Part shown: one piece after another, positions 1 to 9,976 of the stretch
Layout of the letters: each line of letters begins with the position of its first letter
How positions within the stretch are numbered: the first letter of the stretch is position 1
Assembly (NCBI GenBank): GCA_001799395.1
Contig: MGTJ01000044.1
Location: forward strand, 1-56,948
Reading direction: 5' to 3'
DNA: 56,948 nt
From: Desulfobacterales bacterium RIFOXYA12_FULL_46_15
GTDB taxonomy: Bacteria; Desulfobacterota; Desulfobacteria; Desulfobacterales; Desulfobacteraceae
Notes under the pieces: model-generated
Told to the model about the DNA's origin: nothing
The model's database searches: none
The model's input: only the letters and a program-made list of their open reading frames with translations
Position numbers and translations under genes: made by a program

Positions 1-48
1 AAGAGGCGCTGGTTGCCCTGCAGAAGAGGAAAAGCTTTCGCCCAGAAC

Positions 49-1362
49 TTAATCCGGTTCAATCCGGATCAGTTGTGTCGGCCCGGCGATAAAGGGTTGC
101 CCGTTAATCTCTTTTAGGGCTTTTTGAACATCCGCCTCCACAGCCTCATGTGTCATAATCACGATATCCACGGGCGATTCTTCCCGGCCGGGTTTTCCTT
201 CCTGGATGACGGACCGGACACTGATCCTGTTTTCCGACAGGACCTTTGATATAAAGGCAAGGACACCCAGGCGGTCCAGTACGGGAAACCTGAGATAGTA
301 TTCCGTCCTGATCTCAGCCATGGGAACCGTTTTGACGGGAAGCCAGTTTTCCAATGGAATTGAAAACGGGGAAATTGGTCGCTGCTGGCCGGTCAGGATA
401 TAACGGCAGGCCTCGATGAGGTCGCCCGCCACCCCCACTGCTGATGGCCCGGGACCGGCCCCGAGTCCGTAAAGGATGGATGGCCCCATGAATTCACCCA
501 AGACGGAAATGGCATTAAAAGCCCCGTTTACGGACGATAAAAGATGATCTTTTTTAACCAGCACCGGGTGAACCCGGGCTTCTATTCCCTGGTCCGTTTT
601 TTTTGCCTTGCCCATGTGCTTGATTGTATACCCGAGCTGCCTCGTATAATTAATGTCTGCGGCCGTGATGCCAAAAATCCCTTCCGTATAAAGTTCTGAA
701 AGATCAAACACACCGTTAAATGCGATGTTCATCAGGATAATGAGTTTGTGGGCCGCATCAATCCCCCGGATGTCCAGGGTGGGGTCGGCTTCGGCCAGCC
801 CCATGCCCTGGGCGGCTTTTAAGGCCTCGTCAAAGGAGAGCCTGTCATGGGTCATCCGGGTGAGAATATAATTGGATGTACCGTTGATAATACCGGAAAT
901 GCTTAAAATATCATCTCCTGCAAAACTTTCCCTTAAGGTCCGAATAATGGGGACGGCAGTGCCGACACTGGATTCAAACCCGAAACAGCCGGCTGCATCA
1001 TAGGCCGCAGGAAAAATGATCCGGCCTTTTTCAGCCAGCAATGCCTTGTTGGCCGTGATAACGGATTTTCCTTTTTCCAGGGCTTTCAGGATAATATCTT
1101 CAGCCAGGGTGAGCCCGCCGATCAGCTCCAGGACAATATCAATTTTCGGATCATCCAGGATATGGCCGGGATCGGTGTCTACCATCATGCCGGACAGATC
1201 CGCGCCCCTGTCTTTTTTCGGGTTTGCAACCACGGCTTTTACAATCCGGACCGGTTTTCCCACCCGTTTTTCAATATCGGCCCTGTTTTTTTCCAGGAGC
1301 CGGACCACGCCCATGCCCACATTCCCGAGGCCGAATATGCCCACGTTGATGCTGTCTTTCAT
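49..1362 (-). CDS. hom: Homoserine dehydrogenase
   Basis: This 437-residue protein is predicted to reduce aspartate semialdehyde to homoserine with NAD(P)H, at the branch point to threonine and methionine. An N-terminal Rossmann loop GLGNVG lies at residues 11-16. The central part contains the family signature around GTSNYILTRM and the substrate-binding run EADPTLDIRGIDAAHK. The C-terminal ~80 residues look like an ACT domain, the usual site of threonine feedback inhibition. The length matches the long ACT-containing class. The ATG start has a clear AAAGGAG ribosome site. It follows the zinc-ribbon dehydrogenase by 27 bases on the same strand, so the two may be co-transcribed. threonine synthase and lysA are encoded elsewhere in the window, so the aspartate family pathway is scattered. 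The family call is secure; cofactor preference is not visible. Confidence 0.95.
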   Translation of the reverse strand: MKDSINVGIFGLGNVGMGVVRLLEKNRADIEKRVGKPVRIVKAVVANPKKDRGADLSGMMVDTDPGHILDDPKIDIVLELIGGLTLAEDIILKALEKGKSVITANKALLAEKGRIIFPAAYDAAGCFGFESSVGTAVPIIRTLRESFAGDDILSISGIINGTSNYILTRMTHDRLSFDEALKAAQGMGLAEADPTLDIRGIDAAHKLIILMNIAFNGVFDLSELYTEGIFGITAADINYTRQLGYTIKHMGKAKKTDQGIEARVHPVLVKKDHLLSSVNGAFNAISVLGEFMGPSILYGLGAGPGPSAVGVAGDLIEACRYILTGQQRPISPFSIPLENWLPVKTVPMAEIRTEYYLRFPVLDRLGVLAFISKVLSENRISVRSVIQEGKPGREESPVDIVIMTHEAVEADVQKALKEINGQPFIAGPTQLIRIEPD

Positions 1363-1389
1363 CTATGTGTCTCCTTTGTTATGTAAGGA

Positions 1390-2976
1390 TTACCAGTCAA
1401 TGGGGAAATAATCCTTTAAAAATTTGCCGCACCAGTGTTTTCCGGTCAGGATACCGTGAAAAAACGGATCACAGATCCTGGCGGCCCCATCCACGATATC
1501 CAGGGGCGGCTGGAAATCATGGACCTCCTGTTTCTGCCTTGCCAGGACGGCCGGGTCTTCATCCGTGACCCAGCCCGTATCCACGGCATTCATATAAATT
1601 CCAAGCTTGGCCAGATCGCCGGCTGCCGTATGTGTCAGCATGTTCAGGGCCGCCTTGGCCATATTGGTATGGGGATGGCGGCTGTCTTTTTTAAACCTGA
1701 GAAATTTGCCTTCCATGGCTGAGACATTGACAATATGTTTCTGCCCGGTGTTATCAAGTTTCATCAATTCTTCCATCCGGTTGCAGAGCACAAAGGGGGC
1801 CACGGCATTAACAAGCTGGATTTCCAGCATTTCCGAGGTTTCGATTTCCCCCAGTTTCAGCCGCCAGGAATTGACGGCCCTCAAGTCCACCTGCTGGAGA
1901 TCTGCATCCAGCTTTGATTCAGGAAAAACCGCAGGCACATCAAGGGTATGATCATAGGAATAGGGAATCTGGGATAGCCGGGCCGACATCCTTAAGCCCA
2001 CGCCGGGAGCAGTACCGTTCCAGGTAACAGGTAGGGCTTTTTCCCGGCCCACATGGTTTGGCTGACCGTATTCCAGCTTCTTAAGGCATTTTTGATACTG
2101 GCCGAGAAGGGATTGGGCGGCCATGGGCAGATCCCCCACATCCCGGTTTTCATTTTCCATGAGATGGGCATAAAACCCCGGCGGCCTCCGGACGGTCTGG
2201 GCCGCATTGTTGATGAGAATGTCCAGACGCCGGCAGGTATGTTTGATATAATCGCAGAAGAGTTCCACACTGGGAATGTGACGCAGATCCAGTCCGTAAA
2301 CCTGGAGCCTGTGTCCCCAATCCGAAAAATCCGCCTCCCTTGAAAACCGCAAGGCCGAGTCCTTGGGAAACCGGGTGGTGGCAATCACCTTAGCCCCGGC
2401 CCTGAGCATCATCAGGCAGGCCTGATACCCGATCTTGAGCCTGGAGCCGGTGATCAGGGCCACCTGCCCCTTCAGGGAGGCGGTCTGGAATCGTTTCCGG
2501 TAATTGAAGTCAGCACATTCCGGGCAAAGAGCATCATAAAAATGATGGAGTTCCGTGAATTCAGCCTTGCAGATATAGCAGTTGCGCGGGCTTTCAAGTT
2601 TTTTCACCATTTCCCTGCGCCCTGGCCTCACCGTGTTCAATGGAATCTGCTTTGGCGCCTCAAACACAGTTGCTTCCCGGGCTTTCCGGATACCCGTATC
2701 TCTCCTCAGACTGCGCTCCCGGGTCACAACCGCAACCCGGTCTAGTCTTTTTTTCTCTTTGTTGCGCTTTTTGATCTCTTTCCGGTCCGGTCTGGAGATT
2801 TTCCCGGCTGCGGTCAAAAAGGCAATCCGTTCCGGTTCTGTAAGGCCTGCCAGGAGTTCTGAGTTTTCCGCAAGCTTTTCCAGAAGCGGAATGCAGTTTC
2901 GGATGATACTCAGGGTGTCCTGCCCGTCTTCTGTTTTTTGAATCAAATTGTTCTGTTCCGGGTTGATGGGGCCCAC
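1390..2976 (-). CDS. Zinc-ribbon short-chain dehydrogenase/reductase-like protein
   Basis: The 528-residue protein has three parts. Residues 1-130 are a charged, probably helical region rich in Lys and Arg. Two CxxC pairs follow (CYIC and CPEC, about residues 133-160), forming a probable zinc ribbon. The rest is a classical short-chain dehydrogenase Rossmann fold with the cofactor loop TGSRLKIG and the NNA motif. The serine of the active site is present (NVSAMEGKF), but the usual YxxxK is replaced by TNMAK, so the catalytic tyrosine position is threonine. An insertion of about 110 residues follows NNAAQ. The substrate is unknown, and standard SDR chemistry may not apply. The start is a GTG with no strong ribosome site; a TTG ten codons in is an alternative. 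It lies upstream of hom in the same orientation. Confidence 0.75.
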   Translation of the reverse strand: MGPINPEQNNLIQKTEDGQDTLSIIRNCIPLLEKLAENSELLAGLTEPERIAFLTAAGKISRPDRKEIKKRNKEKKRLDRVAVVTRERSLRRDTGIRKAREATVFEAPKQIPLNTVRPGRREMVKKLESPRNCYICKAEFTELHHFYDALCPECADFNYRKRFQTASLKGQVALITGSRLKIGYQACLMMLRAGAKVIATTRFPKDSALRFSREADFSDWGHRLQVYGLDLRHIPSVELFCDYIKHTCRRLDILINNAAQTVRRPPGFYAHLMENENRDVGDLPMAAQSLLGQYQKCLKKLEYGQPNHVGREKALPVTWNGTAPGVGLRMSARLSQIPYSYDHTLDVPAVFPESKLDADLQQVDLRAVNSWRLKLGEIETSEMLEIQLVNAVAPFVLCNRMEELMKLDNTGQKHIVNVSAMEGKFLRFKKDSRHPHTNMAKAALNMLTHTAAGDLAKLGIYMNAVDTGWVTDEDPAVLARQKQEVHDFQPPLDIVDGAARICDPFFHGILTGKHWCGKFLKDYFPIDW

Positions 2977-3190
2977 CTTTATCTTATGGGGTCCGGGTCC
3001 TGGTTAACAACAGGGTCCGGCCGTGTTTAAAAGAATGAAATTATTATAGATTTTTCATACCTTTGTCAATGCGGCGAAAGGGAAAACTTTCTTTTTCCGG
3101 CTCCGGATATTTGATAATTGACAAAAACAAAAGCCCGTGTCAGATTGCGGCAATAGTTCGGTTTTATACCCTATATTTATAGGAACACGG

Positions 3191-3997
3191 ATGCAGGTTA
3201 AACACATACAGGAAGGACCCATCGGCATTTTTGATTCCGGCGTCGGCGGAATCAGTGTGTTAAAGGAAGTCAGAAAACTTTTGCCTTTCGAGTCCATCAC
3301 GTATTTTGCAGACAGCGGCAATTGCCCCTATGGTTCCAAAACCCAGGAGGAAATCCTGTTTCTGGCCCGGAAGCATATTGAATTTCTCCTGGAACAGAAT
3401 TGCAAACTGATTGTCATTGCCTGCAATACCATCACTGCAGTGGCCATAGATTGCTTCAGATCCGATTATCGCGTTCCCTTTATCGGGATGGAACCGGCCC
3501 TGAAACCGGCTGCTTTGCAGACCAGAACAAAAAAAATAGGGGTTCTGGCAACAAAAAACACATTCAATGGAAAGCTTTTCAAACAAACCCTGGAAAAACA
3601 TGCATCCGGCCTGGAAGTTTTTATTCAGCCGGGATATGGGCTGGTGGAGCTGGTTGAAAAGGGTGAACAGAACAGTGAAAATGCCCGCCGGCTCCTGGAA
3701 AAATATCTCAGCCCCATGATGGAAAAAGGTGCGGATACGCTTGTGCTGGGTTGTACACACTATCCGTTTTTAAAAGAAATGATAGAAGCAGTGACACAGA
3801 ACAGGGTAGCCATCCTTGACCCTTCCGATGCCGTGGCTGCCCAGACCAAAAGAATTCTCTCAGAATTTGATTTGGTCTCACAGGAAACGGACAGTCCGAG
3901 TTTCCGCTTTTTTACAACAGGTGAAAAAGAAATGGCTGAAAAATTTCTTTCATTTGCCGTATCAGACCCCTTTGTGCTTGAGCAGATACCAGGGTAA
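3191..3997 (+). CDS. murI: Glutamate racemase
   Basis: MurI interconverts L- and D-glutamate and supplies D-Glu for peptidoglycan in the cytoplasm. Counted from the ATG at 3191 the protein has 268 residues, normal for the family. The N-terminal signature is IGIFDSGVGG. The two catalytic cysteines are in ACNT (C78) and LGCTHYPF (C188). The same frame is open back to 3137, but those extra 18 residues do not resemble MurI and AGGAA precedes the 3191 ATG, so I chose 3191. The gene is divergent from the zinc-ribbon dehydrogenase and is followed by 221 bases without a gene. It appears to be monocistronic. Confidence 0.95.
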   Translation: MQVKHIQEGPIGIFDSGVGGISVLKEVRKLLPFESITYFADSGNCPYGSKTQEEILFLARKHIEFLLEQNCKLIVIACNTITAVAIDCFRSDYRVPFIGMEPALKPAALQTRTKKIGVLATKNTFNGKLFKQTLEKHASGLEVFIQPGYGLVELVEKGEQNSENARRLLEKYLSPMMEKGADTLVLGCTHYPFLKEMIEAVTQNRVAILDPSDAVAAQTKRILSEFDLVSQETDSPSFRFFTTGEKEMAEKFLSFAVSDPFVLEQIPG

Positions 3998-4032
3998 AAA
4001 AAATTGAATTATCCTTTCAGGTATATTTTGGC

Positions 4033-4056
4033 AAAACAGAACGATTCTCCTGTTTT
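4033..4056 (+). terminator. Weak hairpin downstream of murI
   Basis: AAAACAG and CTGTTTT form a 7-bp stem around a 10-base loop, and the 3' arm supplies a short T run. The AT-rich stem makes this a weak terminator candidate for murI. Confidence 0.3.
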
Positions 4057-4144
4057 ATCAAGGTATACGGCCTTTATTCAGTAAGAGGCGGTTCTTAGGT
4101 TTTCTTAAAAAGTGTTTCATTTTGAAATATATTTTCTGTCTTTC

Positions 4145-4173
4145 TTGACAATCATACCAGACAAATTTATATC
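4145..4173 (+). promoter_or_regulatory. Sigma-70-type promoter of the SLC13 transporter gene
   Basis: TTGACA is followed after exactly 17 bases by TATATC, and the gene starts 46 bases later behind an AAAGGAA ribosome site. The -35 is perfect and the -10 matches four of six positions. Confidence 0.6.
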
Positions 4174-4218
4174 CTTGTTCTTAATGAATTTATAACTTAA
4201 AAAAAAGGAAATTCTGAT

Positions 4219-5703
4219 ATGTCAACGAGTTCTGTTTCTATAGAAGCAATTGAAGAAAAAATCCCCATTGACTGGAAAAGAGTGTTTTTCCTGATTCTTG
4301 GAGTGGCACTGTTTTGTCTAATTTATTACTGCCCGCCTTTTCCGGATGCCATTGATCCCCAAGGCAATCATTTTGTGCTGACAAAGGAAGGCAAGGGCGC
4401 CTTGGCCGTATTTGCCCTGGCAGCCACCTGGTGGATTTTTGAAGTTCTACCCATTGGTGTCACAGGCATAGCCATAGGCGTGACCCAGGCCATGTTTCTC
4501 ATCCGCAAACCCGAGGTGGCGTTCAAGGATTTCATGGACCCTTCAGTCCTTTTTATCCTGGGCTCCATTGTCATCGGCCTGACTTTTACCAAGAGCGGTC
4601 TGACCAAACGTATGGCCTATAAAATGCTTTCCATTGTAGGGGAGAAGACCAGTATGATCTATCTGGGCTGCTTTGTCATGACCGCTGCCCTCACCCATCT
4701 CATGGCCCATACGGCCGTGGCGGCCACCATGTTCCCGCTGCTTCTGGCCATTCATTCCTTTTATTCGGATGAAGATCAACCTACCAAATTTGGCAAGGGT
4801 CTGTTCATCGGCATGGCCTATGTTGCCGGCGCCGGATCAATCATCACTCTGCTGGGAGCGGCGCGCGGGGCCGTGGCCATTGGTTTTTTCAAGGAAATGA
4901 CAGGCAAGGAGATCAGCTTTTTTGAACTTTCCTATTATATGGCACCCATCGGCTGGCTCATGGTTTTTATTATCTGGGGCCTCATTATGGTTCTCTGCAA
5001 ACCGGAAAAAGCCGTTATTCCTGGCCTTAAAGCAAAAGCCGCAAAGATGTATGCCAATTTAGGCGGCTGGGGGAGAAAGGAAATCCTGACCCTTGTTGTC
5101 ACCCTTGCCGTCATTGTTATCATTGCGCTGAAAAACTGGGTTCCGGCCTTAAAGACCATTGATAAGACAGCGATTCTTCTGACCTCCACTCTGTTGTTTT
5201 TTATCCTGAATATCCTCACTATTGAAGACCTTGAAGACATTCCCTGGAATATTATTCTTCTTTTTGGCGGGGCCATGTCCATCGGGTTCTGCCTCTGGCA
5301 GACAAAAGCGGCTGAATGGCTGGCCGTAAACTGGCTTCAGCTTTTTACCAATGCCCCATCCGTAGTGTTCATTCTTGGCATGGCTTTTTTTGTCATGATT
5401 ATGACCAATTTTATCATGAACGTGGCCGCCATTGCTATCTCCCTGCCTGTGGCCCTGGTGATCGCCCCTTACCTTGGAGTGGCCGGAGAAGTCATCTTTT
5501 TCTCAGCCCTTATGACCGCCGGCATGCCCTTTATTCTTCTCATCGGCGCCGCACCCAATGCCATTGCTTATAATTCCAACCAGTTCACTGCCGGAGAATT
5601 TTTTAAATTCGGCATCATTGCCAGTATCATCCTGATGATTGTGGTCTGGCTTGCCGTGATGGTTATCTGGCCGATGATGGGAATGCCCATCTTGCTGAAA
5701 TAA
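4219..5703 (+). CDS. SLC13/DASS family anion:sodium symporter
   Basis: This is a 494-residue inner-membrane carrier with about 11-12 hydrophobic segments, the normal size for the divalent anion:Na+ symporter family (sulfate, thiosulfate, dicarboxylates, phosphate). Family features are the WWIFEVLPIGVTG run early on, the Asn-containing segment NFIMNVAAIAISLPVAL in the C-terminal half, and GAAPNAIAYNSNQF near the end, which resembles the second SNT-type substrate loop. In a sulfate reducer both sulfate and C4-dicarboxylates are plausible substrates, and the sequence does not decide between them. It has its own promoter and is followed by an inverted repeat shared with the convergent ATPase gene. 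Confidence 0.85.
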   Translation: MSTSSVSIEAIEEKIPIDWKRVFFLILGVALFCLIYYCPPFPDAIDPQGNHFVLTKEGKGALAVFALAATWWIFEVLPIGVTGIAIGVTQAMFLIRKPEVAFKDFMDPSVLFILGSIVIGLTFTKSGLTKRMAYKMLSIVGEKTSMIYLGCFVMTAALTHLMAHTAVAATMFPLLLAIHSFYSDEDQPTKFGKGLFIGMAYVAGAGSIITLLGAARGAVAIGFFKEMTGKEISFFELSYYMAPIGWLMVFIIWGLIMVLCKPEKAVIPGLKAKAAKMYANLGGWGRKEILTLVVTLAVIVIIALKNWVPALKTIDKTAILLTSTLLFFILNILTIEDLEDIPWNIILLFGGAMSIGFCLWQTKAAEWLAVNWLQLFTNAPSVVFILGMAFFVMIMTNFIMNVAAIAISLPVALVIAPYLGVAGEVIFFSALMTAGMPFILLIGAAPNAIAYNSNQFTAGEFFKFGIIASIILMIVVWLAVMVIWPMMGMPILLK

Positions 5704-5712
5704 CTGTTATAA

Positions 5713-5772
5713 CAGGACCCCTTGAGGCAACGGCTGGTTTTTTTGCCTGGTCTGCCGGCTTAAGGGGTCCTG
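5713..5772. terminator. Inverted repeat between convergent transporter and ATPase genes
   Basis: CAGGACCCCTT (5713-5723) and AAGGGGTCCTG (5762-5772) are a perfect 11-bp inverted repeat. A second pair, AGGCAA (5725-5730) and TTGCCT (5743-5748), lies inside it with a run of seven T between the arms. The right arm covers the stop codon and last codons of the P-type ATPase gene. It probably acts as a shared, bidirectional 3' end structure. Confidence 0.5.
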
Positions 5773-8309
5773 CCGGGCAAAGGAAAAACCTTTATAAGTT
5801 CCATGAGCGCCACTGCTGTAAATCCTCCTGCCAGGGCCATGAAAAGATCATTTAAGGAAATTGGGCCGAAACGATAAAGGCTCCTGAGAAAGGGAATTGT
5901 CAGAACCAGGCACATCACCGCAGCGGTTCCGGTCATAACCCATTTAAAGGCGCTATTCTTTTCTTTGAGCATGCTGATGCCGGATCTTGTGAGAGAGCGA
6001 TTGGACAGGATCATACCGAGATTACAGACCACCAGGGTTAGGAATGCCAGGGCCCTGGCTGTCTCTGCGGAATGGTCATGACTTTGGATAAAAAGATAGA
6101 CACCAAGTGTCGCAGCAAGGGTCAGGCCTCCCTGGAAAAAGCATTTGAGAAGGGTTAAAGCTTCAAAGAGCTTTTCATCTATGCTGCGCGGGTTTCGTTC
6201 CATGACGCCGCCATCGTCCTTGTCTGCCTCAAAAACCAGGGTGCAGGCCGGATCAATGATCAGTTCAAGAAAAACAATATGCACAGGGAATAAAATCAAA
6301 GGCCATTTGAAAAGGACCGGGATGAGTGAAAGCCCGGCAATGGGGATGTGCACTGAAAGGATATACATCATGGCTTTTTTCAGGTTGTCATAAATCCTTC
6401 GTCCCATGCGCACGGCAGTCACAATGGAATTGAAATCATCATCCAGAAGAACAAGGGATGAGGCTTCGCGGGCCACGTCCGTACCCCGTGCTCCCATGGC
6501 CACGCCGATGTGGGCCGCTTTCAGGGCAGGGGCATCATTCACCCCGTCACCGGTCATGGCAACGATTTCTTTGTTGATTTTAAGTGCCTTGACGATTCTG
6601 AGTTTCTGTTCCGGCACCATGCGGGCAAAAATATTGACTTTCCTTATCCGCTCTGCCAGTTCTTCATCGGTCAGGAGTTCCAGTTCAGGACCGGTAATAT
6701 ACTGATCCGGATTCTGAAGATCGATCTGCCGGGCAATGCTCATGGCCGTGCCGGGGTAGTCGCCGGTGATCATGATGGTCCTGATGCCTGCAGTGTAACA
6801 TTCTTTTATGGCTCCTTTGACATTGGAGCGGACAGGGTCTTCAAGGCCGAGCAGGCCGATGAAATGAAACTGAAAATCGTGCTGCCGTTCCGGCAGATTT
6901 GTTTTCCTGTGCCTGCCGGCTGCGACTCCGATTACGCGTTTGCCCTGGTCGCTGAGCATATTTATTTTTTCTTCCAGCCGGTTTAATCCGGATGCATCAA
7001 AATGACACAGATCGGCAATGGCTTCAGGTGCGCCCTTGGCAGCGATGATGAGATCCTCGCCGGATGTGGAGATCCACACCCTGGACATGGCCAGAAGCTC
7101 TTTGCTTAAAGGATATTCTTGCTGAAGAGTCCAGGCTGCATGAAGGTGCCCGGTATTGGAAAGGGTGCGTTCGCCCAGGTCTTTCATGGCTTTTTCCATG
7201 GGGTCGAAGGGATCGGCCGGGCTTGCAAGGATGCTGTATTCCACCACTTCGTGAAAGGCTTCAGGAAGGATATGGCTCCCTTCCCCGACCCGAAAGAACT
7301 GATTGTCTGTCACAATATCGGTAACCGTCATTTTATTCAGGGTCAGGGTGCCTGTTTTATCCACACACAGCACCGTTGCGGAGCCCAGGGCCTCAATGGC
7401 CGGAACCCGCCGGGTGAGCACCCTGTATTTTGAAATCCGCCAGGCCCCCAGGGCCATGAAGACGGTCAGGACAACGGGAAATTCTTCCGGAAGAATGGCC
7501 ATGGCCAGGGACAAGCCAGCCAGAAAGCCTTCCATGAGGTTCCCCCGGGTCAGGCAGAAGATCACCACCACAAGGATGCACAAAAGGCTGCCGGAAAGTG
7601 CAAAGATGCGGACAATGCTTTTGGTCTGGATCTGGAGCGGGGTCTGTTCTTCTTTAATGGATTGAAGGGCTTTACCGATTTTTCCCAGTTCGGTTCGATT
7701 TCCCACAGCCTTGATGATGCCCGCGGCCTGGCCGGACACCACCAGGGTTCCTGAAAACCCAAACGGAAGGTCATCCCCTCCCGGCTTTCCCAGGCCCAGG
7801 GCATCGTCCTTTGTGAAGGATTTGCGGACCGGAACGGATTCGCCAGTGAGCAGGGATTCATCCACACAAAAATTGACGGCATGGACCAGGATACAGTCTG
7901 CCGGAATGCGGTCGCCTTCGGCCAGCAGGATGACATCACCAAAAACCACTTCCCGTCCGGGGATGCGGATTTTTTCTCCCTCCCGGATGACAAAGGCACG
8001 GGGGCTGGACAGATCTTTCAAGGCTTCCAGGGCTCTTTCGGTTTTTTTCTCCTGGTAAAAGGTGATACCGATAATGACAAAAACAAAGCCGAGAAGCATG
8101 AGCGCTTCCTGTAATTCACCGGACAAAAGATAAAGCGACCCGCAGGCAATCAAAAGAAGGAACATGGGTTCTTTCAAAACCCCGATCAGGATATCTATCT
8201 CTTTTCGCCTGCCCTGGGCCGGCAATTCGTTAAACCCATCCTGTTTCTGCCGCAGGAGGACCTCATCCTGTGTCAGGCCTGTCAGTTTTTCAAATGCAAT
8301 CCGGCTCAA
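5760..8309 (-). CDS. P-type cation-transporting ATPase (P2-like)
   Basis: The 849-residue protein is a complete P-type ATPase. It has an N-terminal cation-ATPase domain, the actuator motif TGES at residues 155-158, the phosphorylation motif DKTGTLT with D317, the hinge TGDGVNDAPALK, and about ten membrane segments. The core helix 4 motif is PEEFP (274-278) rather than PEGL of Ca2+ pumps or CPC of soft-metal pumps. The helix 6 segment reads ELIIDPACTLVFE. The ion is therefore not obvious; Ca2+, Mg2+, Na+ or a transition metal are possible. A TTG start is preceded by AAGGA at proper spacing. The stop of cbiO lies only 31 bases upstream, so it is probably the last gene of the nickel/cobalt operon, which makes a role in metal balance plausible. 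Confidence 0.85.
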   Translation of the reverse strand: MSRIAFEKLTGLTQDEVLLRQKQDGFNELPAQGRRKEIDILIGVLKEPMFLLLIACGSLYLLSGELQEALMLLGFVFVIIGITFYQEKKTERALEALKDLSSPRAFVIREGEKIRIPGREVVFGDVILLAEGDRIPADCILVHAVNFCVDESLLTGESVPVRKSFTKDDALGLGKPGGDDLPFGFSGTLVVSGQAAGIIKAVGNRTELGKIGKALQSIKEEQTPLQIQTKSIVRIFALSGSLLCILVVVIFCLTRGNLMEGFLAGLSLAMAILPEEFPVVLTVFMALGAWRISKYRVLTRRVPAIEALGSATVLCVDKTGTLTLNKMTVTDIVTDNQFFRVGEGSHILPEAFHEVVEYSILASPADPFDPMEKAMKDLGERTLSNTGHLHAAWTLQQEYPLSKELLAMSRVWISTSGEDLIIAAKGAPEAIADLCHFDASGLNRLEEKINMLSDQGKRVIGVAAGRHRKTNLPERQHDFQFHFIGLLGLEDPVRSNVKGAIKECYTAGIRTIMITGDYPGTAMSIARQIDLQNPDQYITGPELELLTDEELAERIRKVNIFARMVPEQKLRIVKALKINKEIVAMTGDGVNDAPALKAAHIGVAMGARGTDVAREASSLVLLDDDFNSIVTAVRMGRRIYDNLKKAMMYILSVHIPIAGLSLIPVLFKWPLILFPVHIVFLELIIDPACTLVFEADKDDGGVMERNPRSIDEKLFEALTLLKCFFQGGLTLAATLGVYLFIQSHDHSAETARALAFLTLVVCNLGMILSNRSLTRSGISMLKEKNSAFKWVMTGTAAVMCLVLTIPFLRSLYRFGPISLNDLFMALAGGFTAVALMELIKVFPLPGRTP

Positions 8310-8340
8310 TTTTATCCTTAAAGGTTACGGGTTAAAAAAA

Positions 8341-9147
8341 TCAATGGTGGTGATGGTGATTATGGTCGTGGTCATGATGGTGCGTCTTCTTTTTAAGGTT
8401 TGCCAGTATGGGTTTATATTCCTGCATTCTCAACGGTTTTTCAAGACCGCTTTTTAAAAGCAGGTCTTCATTATTGAAAATATCCAGGGTCGGACCGTCG
8501 GCCGTGATCTCTCCCTTGTGCAGGACAATGGTCCGCTCGCATACATCCAGGGCCATGTCAAGGTCGTGGGTGGCAATGATTTTGGTATGTTCAAAGGTCT
8601 GAAGAAGACTGATGAGACGTTTGCGCGACAGGGGGTCAAGGTTTGAAGTCGGCTCATCCATGACCAGGATATCAGGTGAGGCGGCAAGAATGGTGGCAAT
8701 GGCGACAGCGCGTTTTTCACCGCCGGACAGCTTATAGGGCGGCCGGTTTTTCAGGTGGGCAGCGCCTACGGTTTCAAGGGCCAGGATCACCCGGTCTTTT
8801 ACTTCCTGTTCGGGCAGGCCCAGGTTCATAGGGCCAAAGGCCACATCATCAAACACCGTGGGCATGAAAAGCTGGTCGTCCGGGTCCTGGAAAACCATTC
8901 CCACTGACCGTCTGGCCGCTTTCATGGTTTTTGGCGTCAATTGATAATCACCGATTCGGATTTCTCCCTTTGCAGAGACCAGGCACCCGTTCAGATGGAG
9001 CAGCAATGTGGATTTACCGGCACCGTTGGCACCCACCAGGGCCACAGATTCCCCATGGGTGATGGTAAAGGAGATGCCGTTGACCCCCATGGTCCCGTCC
9101 GGATAGGTATAATAAAGGTTGTCGGCTTTGACAATATGGTGACTCAT
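8341..9147 (-). CDS. cbiO: ECF nickel/cobalt transporter ATP-binding protein with His-rich tail
   Basis: This is the 268-residue ATPase of an energy-coupling-factor importer. Walker A is GANGAGKST (residues 39-47), the ABC signature is [12 protein letters not shown], and Walker B is ILVMDEP followed by the TSNLDP D-loop. The last ~17 residues are extraordinary: ten histidines interspersed with Asp and Asn, a probable metal-binding or metal-buffering tail that supports Ni2+ or Co2+ as the substrate. Its ATG overlaps the TAA of cbiQ by one base (TAATG), so the two are translationally coupled. It would sit on the cytoplasmic face bound to CbiQ. The choice between CbiO and NikO is open. Confidence 0.93.
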   Translation of the reverse strand: MSHHIVKADNLYYTYPDGTMGVNGISFTITHGESVALVGANGAGKSTLLLHLNGCLVSAKGEIRIGDYQLTPKTMKAARRSVGMVFQDPDDQLFMPTVFDDVAFGPMNLGLPEQEVKDRVILALETVGAAHLKNRPPYKLSGGEKRAVAIATILAASPDILVMDEPTSNLDPLSRKRLISLLQTFEHTKIIATHDLDMALDVCERTIVLHKGEITADGPTLDIFNNEDLLLKSGLEKPLRMQEYKPILANLKKKTHHHDHDHNHHHHH

Positions 9148-9956
9148 TAAAAAAATCCTTCAATGATGCTGCCGAAAATCACGGGCAGGTTATACCTTCT
9201 GGCAAGAATAAAAAAACAAGACCAGGAGAGGATGAATATGACTTCCTTCTGCCCGAAGGTCATGGGTTTTGCCACACGGATATGACCGTCAAATCCCCGG
9301 CAGAGCATGGCCAGATGGATACGCTGGGCCCGGTCCAGTGTCCTTAGCAGCAACTGGCCCAGAAGGGGAACAAAGACCTTGAACCGCATCCGGCCGGAAT
9401 CAAAGGAGCGCAGCGATCTTGCCCGGATCATGCGGGAGGCTTCCTCGATCAGGACAAAAAGATAACGGTATAAAAACAAAAGCTGAATCACAAAGGGCAG
9501 GGGAACCTTGAGTTTTTCAAGGGCCATGCATACGCCGTTGAACCCGGTGAGGCAGATCAGGACCAGGGCTGCCCCGACCGTGAGGGCAAAGCGGATCAGG
9601 ATGGAAAAAAATGAGACCCACCCCCCGGACAGGGATACCCTGCCGATTTCCAGGAGGGGCTGGGTATCCAGAAGCGGGTTGAAAATTCCTATTAATACGG
9701 CAAACGGAGAGACAATGAGAATTTTCTTTAACAGGTAGAAAACCGGGAGATCGGCGCCAACCACCATGGCCACAGGATAGATGACAAAGGGGATCATCAT
9801 GGAAATTTCATATTTTCCCAGGGACACCACCATGACGATGAAAATGAGGGTGGTGATGAGTTTTGCACGGGGATCAAGACGGTGAAGGCCGGTGTTGCCG
9901 GATGCCAGCGTATCCATGGTCCTGATGTCAAACAGGTTGTTTTCAATGGTGGCCAT
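9147..9956 (-). CDS. cbiQ: ECF transporter transmembrane component CbiQ
   Basis: The 269-residue membrane protein is the T-component that links the substrate-binding CbiM to the CbiO ATPase. It has about five hydrophobic segments. The cytoplasmic loop between them contains the two coupling helices with Ala-Arg-type motifs, visible as MIRARSLRSF and ALCRG-like MLCRGF. The protein begins with the family-typical sequence RLDPRAKL. It sits 20 bases downstream of cbiM and overlaps cbiO, giving the order M-Q-O. No separate CbiN gene is present because that part is fused to CbiM. Confidence 0.92.
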   Translation of the reverse strand: MATIENNLFDIRTMDTLASGNTGLHRLDPRAKLITTLIFIVMVVSLGKYEISMMIPFVIYPVAMVVGADLPVFYLLKKILIVSPFAVLIGIFNPLLDTQPLLEIGRVSLSGGWVSFFSILIRFALTVGAALVLICLTGFNGVCMALEKLKVPLPFVIQLLFLYRYLFVLIEEASRMIRARSLRSFDSGRMRFKVFVPLLGQLLLRTLDRAQRIHLAMLCRGFDGHIRVAKPMTFGQKEVIFILSWSCFFILARRYNLPVIFGSIIEGFF

Positions 9957-9976
9957 TTAAATGTCTGCCGTAATTC

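Noticed and set aside
1-92. Possible 3' end of a plus-strand gene at the left edge (two frames are open from the edge, ending at 52 or 92).
   Set aside because: Too short to identify, and one frame would overlap the end of hom by more than 40 bases.
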